From assembly GCF_000242635.2 (NCBI RefSeq), contig NC_017770.1:2554669-2618668 (forward strand): a stretch of DNA of 64,000 bases, written 5' to 3'. Numbering within the stretch: the stretch's first letter is position 1; each line of letters opens with the position of its first letter. Source of the stretch: Solitalea canadensis DSM 3403 (GTDB lineage: Bacteria; Bacteroidota; Bacteroidia; Sphingobacteriales; Sphingobacteriaceae). A program made the translations under genes and the position numbers. The notes below the pieces were generated by a model, which made no database searches, had not been told where the DNA came from, and saw nothing but the letters and a program-made list of their open reading frames with translations. Shown here piece after piece: positions 17,815-27,606 of the stretch.

Positions 17815-20800
17815 TTAGAAATTGCAGGAAAAGCTGATTGAATATGTTCTGCCGATATTGGCTTCAAATATTTTCATATCGGTATCCTTATTATACTTAA
17901 ATAGCTTTCTATCCTTGAAGCCCTCATTTTGTATTTGAGCAAACTCTTTGGGTGTAAAGTTATTTTGGTAGATGATGGTGTTATTGTTTAGCAAATTGGC
18001 AATATTGAATCTTAATTCAGCTTTTTGCTTAAGTAGTTTAGTACTTAACTGCAAATCCACATTACCAGGAGTATATTGAAATTGAGTGCTTGCAGGATTG
18101 TTAGAAACCATATAAACTTTATTGCTCACATAGTTGTAAGATGCTGTTACCCCAACATATTTGCTGTCAAAGTATAAACCGGCATTTACAAGGTAATCAG
18201 ACTGTCCTGCACTTGGTCGTTGTACCTTATCAGCATCCACATAATTTATGGAAGCGGTTTTTTGAGTATTATCCAGTTCGAACTTTAACTCTTGCTGTTG
18301 AACTTCACTTTTTAGTAATTGTGTATAATTACCGTAAATGGTAATATTCTTCAATTTACTCCATACGAAATCCAATGATTTACGTGCTTCAATCTCTAAA
18401 CCAATATTTTTTGCATACTTATTATTTATCAGAGACGATGAGGTTCCGCCGTTTTGAAGTTCCATAGGATTCTTCATATGCTTATAAAACAAACTTGCAG
18501 AAATAATCTGACCGGCAGCTGGATACCATTCTGCTCTAAGATCGTAATGATTGATTTTGGTCGATTTTACAAAGCTTCCTGACAGCAAATTATCATATTC
18601 ATAATCATAGATACTAAAGTAAGCCAGCTCCCTCATATCTGGACGAATGATACTTTGAGCATAACTTGCCCTGATATTTGTTTTAGTTGTTAGCTTATAA
18701 GTAAGGTTAACAGAAGGCATGAAATTCCAGTTTTTCTCCTGCACCGCAATCTGACTAAGGTCATAACCTGGGAAATTTTCCTGCACTTTTAAAATGTAAT
18801 TGTTGCGCTTACTAACATCCACATATTCCGCCCTGGCTCCCCAAACCAAACGCCATTTCTGACCCAATTGCTGATCGGCCATTGCATAAAGCGCATGAAG
18901 CGTCATCCCTCCTTTAAAAGCATCATTATAAATGCCTGAAATAACTAAACCTTCTCCCGGGTTCCATTCTCCGGTAGTGTAATCAAACATTTCACTTAAT
19001 GGAGCATAAGCTCTCCACCCTATCGATGTTCCTGTCTTCACACTGAATGAACGGTCCTTATACCAGCCGTTATACCCCATCTTTAGCGTGGTTCGGTTTA
19101 TTGGATAACTATAGGCTAAATCCCAGTTAAAAGAATTTTCTTTTACGGATTGCCAAATACGATCACGTTGAGAAGTATTGGAGTAATTGTAAATAGAGCT
19201 ATCTGTTGCAGATGTCTTTAAAATATCGCCTCTTAAGAAATGGCTATCCGGACTTTCTTTATTAAGATTTATGTAACCCAAATTAAGCATGAGTTTATCG
19301 CCATTTTTACTAATGGCAAATTCATTTTTTAGAACCGATTGCCACAAAACGGCTTGCTCGGTAACATCCTGCATATTGTAAACTGATTTACCCGCTTCTT
19401 GTCCAACGCGCTCATAAAAGGAATTATTAAGCTGACGAGTATAGAAATTCTGAAAACTGATTTTATACGTTGGGCTGTTAAATCCAAGTCCCAATAAACC
19501 ACCCATCGAAGTATTAAATAAATAGCGCTGGCCATTGGTTCCCTGGTCAAAACCACCACGAGTCGAATAAACCTGCTGCGTATTCTGGTTGTTCCTATAA
19601 TTTAAGGAAGCGGTAATTCCGAAAACCTCGTTTGACTTTTTTGATGGAAACAATCGTCCCAATGAGAATTGATAATTCTGAGTTGGTTTGCCTTGATAGC
19701 CATACACTTGCCAATTATTGCTAAAAAGTTTTGAAGATTGTAAAACCTGCTCTTTAGCTTCAGGAGTAGCCTGAGTTGGGAATTGTTCGGTTACTCCATT
19801 GTAGATATATGCATTTTGAGGGAAATTACGATCCGTATTATAGGTTGCCCAATACATGTTATTTCCACGTTGAAGCCCTCTGCTTTCCTTTCCGGTGGTT
19901 TGATCGTTTATACTGGTTCCAATTGTAAAAGAAGTAAAATTAGAAACAGGTAAATCCCTGGTATTCACTAAAACAGCTCCTCCACCAAACTCCCCCGGCA
20001 TATCCGGTGTAAATGTTTTAGCAACTACAACATTATCAACCAAATTGGTTGGAATAATATCGAAAGTGAAGCTCTTTCTGCTGATCTCAGTACTTGGCAT
20101 TACGACTCCATTTAAAGTAGCCGATGTATAACGCTCGCTTAATCCTCTTACCACCACATACTTATTATCAACAGTACTTACTCCACTAATTCTTTTAAGC
20201 GTTTCACCTATATTTTTATCAGGAGTTCTTTTGATTTGTTCAGCTGATATACCATCCGTAACAATAGCATTGTTCTTTTGAATGGCATATAAACCATTTG
20301 CTGATTCTCTTTGAAAAGTTGAAGTAACTACTACTTGGCCTAGTTCCTTCACAGAAGGCAGCAATTCAACATTCAGGGTAGTAGTTTCACCTGAGTTGAT
20401 TTTTATCTCACTAATTCTTTTTGTTTGAAAGGAAATAAAACTATAGGATATGGTATAAACACCCGGATCAAGTGATAAAGAGTAATTACCATCAATATTG
20501 GTTTGAACAGCTATGGTAGTTCCTTCAACTTGGATTGTTGCACCTGCCAAAGGTTCATTTAAATCATCAATTACCTGTCCTATAAGTCTACCTTTTTTAA
20601 CTTCCTTAAGTGAAGTAATTTTGGTCTTGCTCACACTAATATTCGAGCCATCTGCAACAAAAATTAGTCCCATGGTTTTATTGAGGTGAGTAAATACTTC
20701 ATTAAGACCCATATTGAGATAATAAGCATGTTTTACTTTCATCTCCCGCAGTTGAACCGGATCAAAATAGAAGCTTAAACTACTTTGACGATCTATCTCT

Positions 20801-20979
20801 CTTATTACATTTTCAGCAGTAGTATTTTTTAAATTAATATTGATTTTTTCATTAGGCACAGCCTGAGCATTAACGTAAGTATAAGTTAACAGCCCTATTA
20901 CCAGCAATGTAGAAACGAAGATTTGTAATGACGGTTTGAAAAAATTACTTTTTTTTAACTGTAAGTAAATAAGATTCAT
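17815..20979 (-). CDS. TonB-dependent outer-membrane receptor with STN domain
   Basis: A 1054-aa protein with a signal sequence (SLQIFVSTLLVIGLLTYTYV), an STN domain (about 45-100, INLKNTTAENVIREIDRQSS), and a carboxypeptidase-like domain (GQVIDDLNEPLAGATIQVEG). The plug (IKRTPDKNIGETLKRISGVS, SERYTSATLNG, PDMPGEFGGGAVLVNT) and a beta-barrel follow, ending in the aromatic SISFSCNF. Plug sequence is closely related to the receptor at 7038-10484, so the two arose by duplication, but the barrels differ and should take different ligands. With FecR immediately upstream (89-bp gap) it forms a signal-transducing receptor. Ligand is unknown. Confidence 0.9.
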   Translation of the reverse strand: MNLIYLQLKKSNFFKPSLQIFVSTLLVIGLLTYTYVNAQAVPNEKININLKNTTAENVIREIDRQSSLSFYFDPVQLREMKVKHAYYLNMGLNEVFTHLNKTMGLIFVADGSNISVSKTKITSLKEVKKGRLIGQVIDDLNEPLAGATIQVEGTTIAVQTNIDGNYSLSLDPGVYTISYSFISFQTKRISEIKINSGETTTLNVELLPSVKELGQVVVTSTFQRESANGLYAIQKNNAIVTDGISAEQIKRTPDKNIGETLKRISGVSTVDNKYVVVRGLSERYTSATLNGVVMPSTEISRKSFTFDIIPTNLVDNVVVAKTFTPDMPGEFGGGAVLVNTRDLPVSNFTSFTIGTSINDQTTGKESRGLQRGNNMYWATYNTDRNFPQNAYIYNGVTEQFPTQATPEAKEQVLQSSKLFSNNWQVYGYQGKPTQNYQFSLGRLFPSKKSNEVFGITASLNYRNNQNTQQVYSTRGGFDQGTNGQRYLFNTSMGGLLGLGFNSPTYKISFQNFYTRQLNNSFYERVGQEAGKSVYNMQDVTEQAVLWQSVLKNEFAISKNGDKLMLNLGYINLNKESPDSHFLRGDILKTSATDSSIYNYSNTSQRDRIWQSVKENSFNWDLAYSYPINRTTLKMGYNGWYKDRSFSVKTGTSIGWRAYAPLSEMFDYTTGEWNPGEGLVISGIYNDAFKGGMTLHALYAMADQQLGQKWRLVWGARAEYVDVSKRNNYILKVQENFPGYDLSQIAVQEKNWNFMPSVNLTYKLTTKTNIRASYAQSIIRPDMRELAYFSIYDYEYDNLLSGSFVKSTKINHYDLRAEWYPAAGQIISASLFYKHMKNPMELQNGGTSSSLINNKYAKNIGLEIEARKSLDFVWSKLKNITIYGNYTQLLKSEVQQQELKFELDNTQKTASINYVDADKVQRPSAGQSDYLVNAGLYFDSKYVGVTASYNYVSNKVYMVSNNPASTQFQYTPGNVDLQLSTKLLKQKAELRFNIANLLNNNTIIYQNNFTPKEFAQIQNEGFKDRKLFKYNKDTDMKIFEANIGRTYSISFSCNF

Positions 20980-21068
20980 AACTTTGTTTTAGTGATTAAT
21001 ATCAATTGACTACAGTTTATTATTGCAAGTAATAAACTGATGTAAGGGTATCTTAGCGGTACCCTTTA

Positions 21069-22061
21069 TTATTTTTTGTTCTTTAGAATTTCATATCCAT
21101 TAGGTGTGGTTTTATAAGTTAGGCCATAGATCGAAAGAACCGTTTTTAAAACCCTTTCCTTTTCCTCAGTAGACTCAAATGTTCCGTCGAAGTATAGGTG
21201 TGATAATTCTTCTTCATTAAACCGAATATTAACATGATAATGTCTTGCTAATTTTCGCAATGCATCAGGTAGCAGTTCATTAACAAATACGAGTTTGTTA
21301 TTTCTCCATAAGGTAACTGAGTTTGTATTAATCATAGAAGATGTCCATTTTGCATTTTTATTCTCAAACTCGATCATTTTTCCTGGAGTAAGAATTACCC
21401 TTTTTTCATTATTAAATGATTTTTTTAAATCAACAGCAACTTTTCCTGTTACAAGTACAACCCTCACAATCTGATCTTTTTCATAAGCACTAATATTAAA
21501 TGAAGTACCCAAGGCGGTAGTACTAATGTTTCCCGAATGAACGATGAATGGCTTTTGGTGATTTTTTGTAACTTGGAAAAAGGCTTCGCCCGACAGCTTA
21601 AGCTCTCTTTTTGTAGTATTATATAAATTGGAATAACTAATTGAAGAGTTAGCGTTTAACCAGATTATCGAATTATCCGGCATACTTACAGACTTGATCT
21701 TTGATCCCTGGTTATCAATTCGAACCCACTGTTCATTTACTTGGTTTCTATAGTTGTATACATAGAAAAGACCTGCTCCAAAAGCTATTAAAAGCGCAAT
21801 GGCGGCGGCAATCTTTAAAAAAGAGAAATGATTAATGGCTTTCTGTTGAATCACCTCTGATTCTTGCGCTATTGATCGGTAGAGGTTATTTTTTAGTTTG
21901 GTTGATACTTCAGTTGAAATTTCTTCCGTCGATCGTCCCCACCCTGCTTCTAAAAACTGATCCACTATAGAAGGATGTGACGAAATGTATTTTTCGACCT
22001 CCTTGCATTCCTCTTCATTACATTTCCCGGAAAAGTACTTTCTAAACAATTGACTATCCAT
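21069..22061 (-). CDS. FecR-type anti-sigma factor without adjacent sigma gene
   Basis: A 330-aa protein. An N-terminal cytoplasmic part with FRKYFSGKCNEEECKEVEKY is followed by one membrane helix (FLKIAAAIALLIAFGAGLFY, about 82-101). The FecR domain follows (VSMPDNSIIWLNANSSISYS, LKLSGEAFFQV, ALGTSFNISAY, VVLVTGKVAVDL), then C-terminal DUF4974 (VFVNELLPDALRKLARHY). In the usual arrangement a sigma gene lies directly upstream; here the next 300 bp hold only AT-rich DNA and then a divergent dehydrogenase. The partner sigma may be the factor at 13399 or lie outside the window. Confidence 0.9.
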   Translation of the reverse strand: MDSQLFRKYFSGKCNEEECKEVEKYISSHPSIVDQFLEAGWGRSTEEISTEVSTKLKNNLYRSIAQESEVIQQKAINHFSFLKIAAAIALLIAFGAGLFYVYNYRNQVNEQWVRIDNQGSKIKSVSMPDNSIIWLNANSSISYSNLYNTTKRELKLSGEAFFQVTKNHQKPFIVHSGNISTTALGTSFNISAYEKDQIVRVVLVTGKVAVDLKKSFNNEKRVILTPGKMIEFENKNAKWTSSMINTNSVTLWRNNKLVFVNELLPDALRKLARHYHVNIRFNEEELSHLYFDGTFESTEEKERVLKTVLSIYGLTYKTTPNGYEILKNKK

Positions 22062-22341
22062 GAATAAATAACTTTTGTAAAAATTACACCCATAGTACGT
22101 TTAGAAAACAGATCACGACTACCCGTTTTTCCAGTTTTGTAAAATTTAATACTTACCAAATAATTGATTAACAATTAATTAATATGAACTATCTGCTTTT
22201 AATTCGTTTACATTAAAAATGTAGCTGAGTAAATAGAAATCCTATCACCTATAAATTACATGAATTTAATTCAACACCATATGGCCTTTTAAACAAAGTA
22301 AAATAGGCCTTTTAAACAAAACCCGCGATAACAACCTGTTT

Positions 22342-22349
22342 TACTTTTG
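22342..22349 (+). promoter_or_regulatory. Bacteroidota -7 element (TAnnTTTG)
   Basis: TACTTTTG lies 22 bp before the start codon at 22372 and fits the TAnnTTTG -7 consensus. No clear -33 TTG element is seen at the usual distance, so confidence is moderate. Confidence 0.45.
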
Positions 22350-22371
22350 TATAGACAAAACGAAATTAAAA

Positions 22372-23391
22372 ATGAAACAAAGCAACTATCAGGGTGCACT
22401 TCAACACCCGCTCGGCTCAGGCTTCAACGCCAAATCAACAACTACAGAAGTTATCAAAGGCATTGATCTTACTGGTAAGATTGCTATCGTAACAGGCGGC
22501 AACACAGGTATTGGTTTAGAAACTACAAAGACACTGGCTGCCGCAGGAGCGACAGTAATCGTACCCGCCAGAGATGTAAACAAGGCCCGGAAAAATCTCG
22601 AGGGTATTGCTAATGTAGAGATCGATGTCTTGGACATTATGAATCCAGCTTCTATTGATTCCTTTGCAGAAAAATTTCTTGCATCAAGCCGACCACTGCA
22701 CTTATTGATCAATAACGCAGGTATCATGTGGGTACCATTGCGTAAAGACAGTCGCGGTTTCGAATCACAATTAGCAACCAACTACATCGGCCAGTTTCAC
22801 TTAACTGCAAAACTATGGCCTGCACTGAAACAAGCCAATGGCGCACGGGTGATCAATGTGTCTTCACTGGGCCACCACATGGCACCGTTTTCTTTCGACG
22901 ATCCCAATTTTAAGCACCGTGAGTACGAAACATTACAGGCTTATGGCCAATCCAAAACAGCCAGCAATCTATTTGCTTTGGAACTGGATAATCGAGTAAA
23001 ATCATTCAACGTGCGGGCCTATTCACTACATCCGGGATCAATCGCAGATACAGAATTAGGTAGGGAAGCATCAGTAGATCTCTTAAAGAAAATGGGATTA
23101 TTAGATAAAAAAGGCAATGTTCATCCAGAAATCTTAGTCTCGTTAAAAACAATTCCCCAAGGCGCTGCAACTACTGTATGGGCTGCAACCAGTTCGATGC
23201 TCAACACGATCGGTGGCGTATATTGTGAGGATGGGGATATCGCCGAATTGTTATCAGTGGATTACTCCGATCAAATCAGTGCAAAACTTCACCAAAGCGG
23301 CGTAATGCAATATTCATTGGATGAGAACGACGCAAAGCGTCTGTGGGCCCTCACCGAAGAAATGACTGGAATTGTGTTCGATATAAGCTAA
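22372..23391 (+). CDS. Short-chain dehydrogenase/reductase
   Basis: A 339-aa protein with a Rossmann fold. The nucleotide-binding motif TGGNTGIGLE is near residue 41, the structural NNAG motif at about 116-119, the catalytic Ser in RVINVSSLGHHM and YGQSK as the YxxxK catalytic pair near 187-191. The extra N-terminal 25 residues and the C-terminal extension resemble the WW-domain-oxidoreductase/retinol-dehydrogenase-like SDRs of bacteria. Substrate cannot be assigned. It is divergent from the FecR gene upstream. A frameshifted DUF2652 gene follows 62 bp later. Confidence 0.88.
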   Translation: MKQSNYQGALQHPLGSGFNAKSTTTEVIKGIDLTGKIAIVTGGNTGIGLETTKTLAAAGATVIVPARDVNKARKNLEGIANVEIDVLDIMNPASIDSFAEKFLASSRPLHLLINNAGIMWVPLRKDSRGFESQLATNYIGQFHLTAKLWPALKQANGARVINVSSLGHHMAPFSFDDPNFKHREYETLQAYGQSKTASNLFALELDNRVKSFNVRAYSLHPGSIADTELGREASVDLLKKMGLLDKKGNVHPEILVSLKTIPQGAATTVWAATSSMLNTIGGVYCEDGDIAELLSVDYSDQISAKLHQSGVMQYSLDENDAKRLWALTEEMTGIVFDIS

Positions 23392-23453
23392 GTAAGAAGG
23401 TATTAAACTATCATTATCCGGTTAGGTAACATTCACCTACAAATACAATCTCT

Positions 23454-24099
23454 ATGGATACTTTAATATCAAACAACAACAAAATAGTAAGTCAGGGGAA
23501 TTGTACAAACAACAAAAAAGGCTTGGTGTTCATTCCAGACATTAGTGGCTTCACTGAATTGGTTCGAAGCACCGACTTGATAACCGGACAAATCATTACT
23601 CAGGAATTGCTTTCTACTATCATCCGGCATAACCGGCTGGAAATGGAGATTGCAGAAATAGAGGGTGATGCAGTCTTCTTCTTTAAATGGAAAACCATTC
23701 CAACAGAAGATGAGCTTTATGAACAATTTGAGAAAATGAAATCGGCATTCGATGAAAAGATCATAAAACTACAAGAGAAGTTTGAACTTAAACTGGACCT
23801 TTCTCTCAAAGCTATTGCTCACTGGAGAGATGATGGAATTTTCTATCGAAGGCTTTCGCAAACTGTATGGCGAGAGCGTTATTGAGGCCCATCGGCTGCT
23901 TAAAAACAATGTACCAGGACGATCTTACCTTCTTATAACAGATCAATTAATGGGTGCATCAAAGAAAAAAGTAACGAATAGTTTATTAACAACACATCAT
24001 TCAAACAAACTGTGTGAGATTTATGATGGGATTAGAAATCTATGCTTTACTTACATCCTTTTTGAATGTATGCAACCCAAAGGCTATCATTTCTCATAA
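23454..24099 (+). pseudogene. DUF2652 (cyclase-like) gene with a frameshift
   Basis: The first frame (23454-23885) reads KGLVFIPDISGFTELVRSTD and AEIEGDAVFFFKW, the hallmark opening of DUF2652 proteins, which have a nucleotide-cyclase-like fold. Near 23823 the frame changes: the expected continuation GEMMEFSIEGFRKLYGESVI and then EAHRLLKNNVPG is found in the next frame (to 24099). The site reads CAC-T-GGA-GAG where a full codon is expected after CAC, so two bases appear lost (or one gained). If real, the product is truncated to 143 aa plus a wrong tail. Role of the family is unknown. Confidence 0.75.
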
Positions 24100-24233
24100 T
24101 CAAAATTTTGGATTTAAAGGCTAAGCAGCGGCCCCTTATAAATAGTAAATTTAACATAGTAAACAAGCTAAATAGTTTATCGATTAAATTTGTTAAGAAC
24201 TACTTCTGTATAGTTCACCTTATTTTTTCACAT

Positions 24234-25046
24234 ATGGAATATCAGGCAAAATACATCACCGAAGACATCAAGCTTTCCTGCTACCAGGACAAATTCTTCA
24301 AATCGGACATCATGTTTGAACACCACATGCTTATCTGGTTCATTTCCGGAGAAACTAAAATAGTGCAGGCTGAGGGAACTTATTTATTTCAAAAAGGTGA
24401 TATATTTTTAATACCGAGAAACCAGCTTGCAACTATAATAAATTATCCTAAAGATGGGTTGCCACATCAAACAGTGGTGATGCACCTGACTACTGAATGG
24501 CTGCGGAATTTCTATGACAAGATTACATTCAGACCAATAGTGGCAGGCGAGCAAAAAATTCGCCATTATAATAATCATCCATTATTGCAAAGTTGCCTTT
24601 CGTCACTGATACCCTATTTTGATATGAAGGAATTGCCTGCGGATATTGCCAATCTCAAAATTACGGAAGCTGTAAGCATCCTGCGATCCATCGATTCCAG
24701 CATCGACAACATACTGACAAATTTCGAGGAACCCGGTAAGATTGACCTGGCAGGTTATATGGAAAAGAACTTTATGTTCAATATGCCTTTGGAAAAATTT
24801 GGATATCTTACCGGCAGAAGCCTGACAACATTTAAGAGGGATTTTAAAAGAACTTTTGACACCACTCCTCAGAAATGGTTAACCCAAAAACGTTTGGAAC
24901 TTGCACATTATCAATTTGTGGAGAAAAGAAAGAAGCCTACAGATGTTTGTTATGAAGTTGGGTTTGAGAATCTTTCACATTTTTCCTTCGCATTTAAAAA
25001 GCATTTTGGTTATGCACCGACTGAATTGTTAGCAGCAAAAAGTTAA
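24234..25046 (+). CDS. AraC-family transcriptional regulator
   Basis: The 270-aa product starts at the ATG at 24234 (MEYQAKYITEDIKLSCYQDK); the frame is open upstream to 24066 but that part overlaps the DUF2652 remnant and is not protein-like. The N-terminal cupin-like sensor domain includes LFQKGDIFLIPRNQLATI. The C-terminal double helix-turn-helix shows MPLEKFGYLTGRSLTTFKRD and the signature DVCYEVGFENLSHFSFAFKK. This is the usual size and order for AraC regulators. The convergent alpha/beta hydrolase at 25145 may be a target, but that is only neighbourhood inference. Confidence 0.88.
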   Translation: MEYQAKYITEDIKLSCYQDKFFKSDIMFEHHMLIWFISGETKIVQAEGTYLFQKGDIFLIPRNQLATIINYPKDGLPHQTVVMHLTTEWLRNFYDKITFRPIVAGEQKIRHYNNHPLLQSCLSSLIPYFDMKELPADIANLKITEAVSILRSIDSSIDNILTNFEEPGKIDLAGYMEKNFMFNMPLEKFGYLTGRSLTTFKRDFKRTFDTTPQKWLTQKRLELAHYQFVEKRKKPTDVCYEVGFENLSHFSFAFKKHFGYAPTELLAAKS

Positions 25047-25086
25047 TTGCAGAATAAACATTCCCATAAGTAACAACTGAACATAA

Positions 25087-25118
25087 AAATGGGCCAGCAG
25101 AAATGCTCACCCATTTAT
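25087..25118. terminator. Hairpin between convergent genes
   Basis: AAATGGG pairs with CCCATTT, with an inner AGCA/TGCT pairing after a small bulge, between the AraC gene (plus) and the hydrolase gene (minus). The stem is of moderate strength and works for either direction. Confidence 0.45.
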
Positions 25119-25144
25119 ATTCTTAAGCTTAATACACTTAAACT

Positions 25145-25948
25145 TTATTTGTTATTTGACGCATTATGGGCGGCCTCCTCAATTACTTTAGCAACTGCTT
25201 CGGGTTGCGACATAAAGATCACATGACTGCCTTTTACTTCAGTAACCTTGGTGTTTGAGCGTTTGTACATATTATGTTGAATCTCCGGAGCAATACTCTT
25301 ATCTTCAGTTGCAACAAGTCCATAGGTTGGTTTATCATTCCATGCTGCTTTAGTTATTGGAGTAACGAAACCTTTGGCGTAAAAGGCACCTTGTGAAGCG
25401 TACATGAAATCAGCCTCTTCTTTACTGATATCGGCACAAAAACCTGCATGGTATTTAGCCTTATCATAATAAACTATTCCTTTATCATTTGGAGGTAATA
25501 CTCCATTTTCCGGAGCAGGAGGAGCTGTTTGCAACCATTGTAACGCCGATTCTCCTTTATCAGGTTGGAATGCTGCAACATAAACTAAACCTACCACCTT
25601 TGGATGATTGCCCGCTTCCGTTATCACTGCACCACCCCATGAATGGCCTACAAGAATAGTTGGCCCGTCCTGATTGTCTAATACAACATTTGTTGCGGCA
25701 ACATCATCTTCTAATGAGGTTAGTGGGTTTTGTACAACTGTGACATGATAGCCTTTCTTGGTAAGTACATTATAAAGTGCTTTCCATCCTGAACCGTCGG
25801 CGAATGCACCATGTACTAAAACCACATTTTTTACTTCTTTTGTTGTTTGGGCGTTAGTTTCCATAGTTAAACTTACAATTGATGATAAAACAATTACGGT
25901 AGATAATATACCACTTTTTGATTGGTTAATTAAGTTTGAAGTTTTCAT
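25145..25948 (-). CDS. Secreted alpha/beta hydrolase
   Basis: A 267-aa protein with an N-terminal signal (TVIVLSSIVSLTMETNAQ). The alpha/beta-hydrolase fold shows VVLVHGAFADGSGWKALYNV (oxyanion region) and the nucleophile elbow GHSWGGA (Ser of GxSxG, about residue 104). The acid is probably within ATEDKSIAPE and the histidine in EVKGSHVIFMSQPEAV near the C-terminus. It belongs to the haloalkane-dehalogenase-like/esterase group often annotated as alpha/beta hydrolase of unknown substrate. An AraC-type gene lies 18 bp upstream on the same strand and may be its regulator. Confidence 0.88.
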   Translation of the reverse strand: MKTSNLINQSKSGILSTVIVLSSIVSLTMETNAQTTKEVKNVVLVHGAFADGSGWKALYNVLTKKGYHVTVVQNPLTSLEDDVAATNVVLDNQDGPTILVGHSWGGAVITEAGNHPKVVGLVYVAAFQPDKGESALQWLQTAPPAPENGVLPPNDKGIVYYDKAKYHAGFCADISKEEADFMYASQGAFYAKGFVTPITKAAWNDKPTYGLVATEDKSIAPEIQHNMYKRSNTKVTEVKGSHVIFMSQPEAVAKVIEEAAHNASNNK

Positions 25949-26042
25949 TTTGTATCGGTTGATTTTTTATGCCTGATCAACAATACAAAGATGCAGCAGT
26001 AATTGTGGCTGGAGAATGAGGATATTTCCCGAAGGTTTGTAA

Positions 26043-26902
26043 TTATTTCCCGAGGGAAACATTTTCCCTATTATTTCTAAACTCAAGGGGGGATAAAGAG
26101 GTGTGTCGTTTGAAGAAATTACAGAAGAAGCTGCATCATCAAACCCTAATTCGTGGGTAATTTCTTTAGCTGATTTATTAGTATAGGATAAAAGTCTTTT
26201 AGCCTCTATGATTATTCGATCTTGAATAACCTGTATTGGAGTTTTCTGATTGTATAAAGCAAAAAGATTGGATAACGTTTTAGGCGATTTGTTTAATAAT
26301 TGAGCATAGTAATTTACTGAATGTTCGGTACGAAAATTAGCCTCGACCAATAAATTAAACTTGCGGAATACATCTAATCGCTCGTCATTAAGTTTCGGAT
26401 CGGGTATGTATTTAGATTTCGCCAACCGTGTGATAAATATAATGAGACGTTTCAAGAGTACTACCAGCATTTCATTTTGAATGTTATCCTGAGTATTAAT
26501 CTCCTCTATAAAGATATTTAATAACAACCGAAGCCTATTTTGAGCAGCGTCATCAAGATTGATAAAAAGCACCTCTCCCATGCCAAATAAAAATCCTACG
26601 CAACTTACCTCTGCGTCATGATCAATGATGCAATAAAACTCACGATTAAACTGCCACGCTACAACATCAGAAGCTCTCTCAAAGTAAAAGGATTGATTGA
26701 ACATGAGCGGCAGAACAGTGTTGGGCATAAAATCATGTTCCACATTATCTATTGTGACTGTTTGCTTTTCACCGCGATTCCAAACAATGGTGAAGTATTT
26801 CTTTTCTTGATCACGGCCATAGTAAAAGCGACCGAAATTTTCTTCTCCATTTATAAGTAAAAGATCGCCACCAGCTTTCTGATCTGTAACTAGAAATTTC
26901 AT
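26043..26902 (-). pseudogene. AraC-family regulator with a frameshift in the second HTH
   Basis: The uninterrupted frame (26902-25967) has a cupin-like N-terminal domain and the first HTH (VNYYAQLLNKSPKTLSNLFA) followed by AKEITHELGFDDAA. It then turns into non-AraC sequence. In the neighbouring frame the normal signature continues as FFCNFFKRHTSLSPLEFRNN and ends at a stop at 26043. So one base is missing near 26118, within GCAGCTTCTTCTG. Without the repair the second helix-turn-helix is lost and DNA binding should fail. A recent mutation or a sequencing error is equally possible, because the rest is intact. Confidence 0.75.
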
Positions 26903-27114
26903 AGAGAAAATTAAGTCAAAAAATTAACAACTTATAGTTTTATAAAATCTCTTCCAATTAATTTAACGAGTTAACTATATCGGATACAAACTATGTATGT
27001 TGATATGCCATCCTTGCCATCGTCATATTGTTTGAAATTCATGTCTCTTTGTGTGTAAAATTATTGTTCTGTTGTTTTATAGCTGATTTTTTGATTAGGG
27101 GCAAATTATCCAGA

Positions 27115-27420
27115 TGAGGCATTGCCCCGTTGGACGATTGGAGTAAAGAGAACAGAGTAACCCTGGTGTTCATCCAACCAGGCAAACCGACCCAGAACGC
27201 TTTGTCGAACGTTGCAATGGCAGCATTCGAAGGGAGCTATTAAACACCTATGTTTTTAAAACCTTAGGCCAAGCGAGAACTAAAGCTGCAGAATGGATGG
27301 AGGATTACAATTACAACCGTCCACACAGTGCCTTGAACGGTATGTAGCCGGATGAAATGTTATTAAAATCAACAGGCGTTTGCCTCCCTGAGCATGTTAT
27401 TCAGGTAGAATGTGAAACTT
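27115..27420 (+). pseudogene. 3' remnant of a second IS3-family transposase
   Basis: Reads DDWSKENRVTLVFIQPGKPT and, after a frame change near 27201, ERCNGSIRRELLNTYVFKTL, then AAEWMEDYNYNRPHSALNG. A TAG stop precedes PDEMLLKSTG. This is the conserved end of IS3 OrfB with the third catalytic residue region. It overlaps by about 60 bp, with visible divergence, the point where the copy at 4384-5018 breaks off, so it derives from a different but related element. The frameshift, internal stop and missing 5' part show it is dead. Confidence 0.8.
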
Positions 27421-27462
27421 GAAAACTCTACTTCTAAAAGGTCCTAAATTTGGGAGGGGATC

Positions 27463-27606
27463 AAGGTTGGCGCACAAAGCGGCTATTTAACTAGTTCATT
27501 GGGGCTAGAACAGATAGATCCATCCGAATACATTTCTGAAGAAAAGGAAAAAATATTAAGTAAAAATACTTACGAAGTTTTAAGAATACAGCTCCAACCT
27601 TTTTAA
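27463..27606 (+). pseudogene. C-terminal fragment of an unidentified protein
   Basis: An open stretch of 47 codons without a start reads GYLTSSLGLEQIDPSEYISE and then EKEKILSKNTYEVLRIQLQP. It has amphipathic helical character and ordinary codon use, so it is probably the 3' end of a real gene cut by the IS3 remnant just upstream. The ending resembles the last helix of amidohydrolase-type proteins, but the evidence is too thin to name it. Confidence 0.3.
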
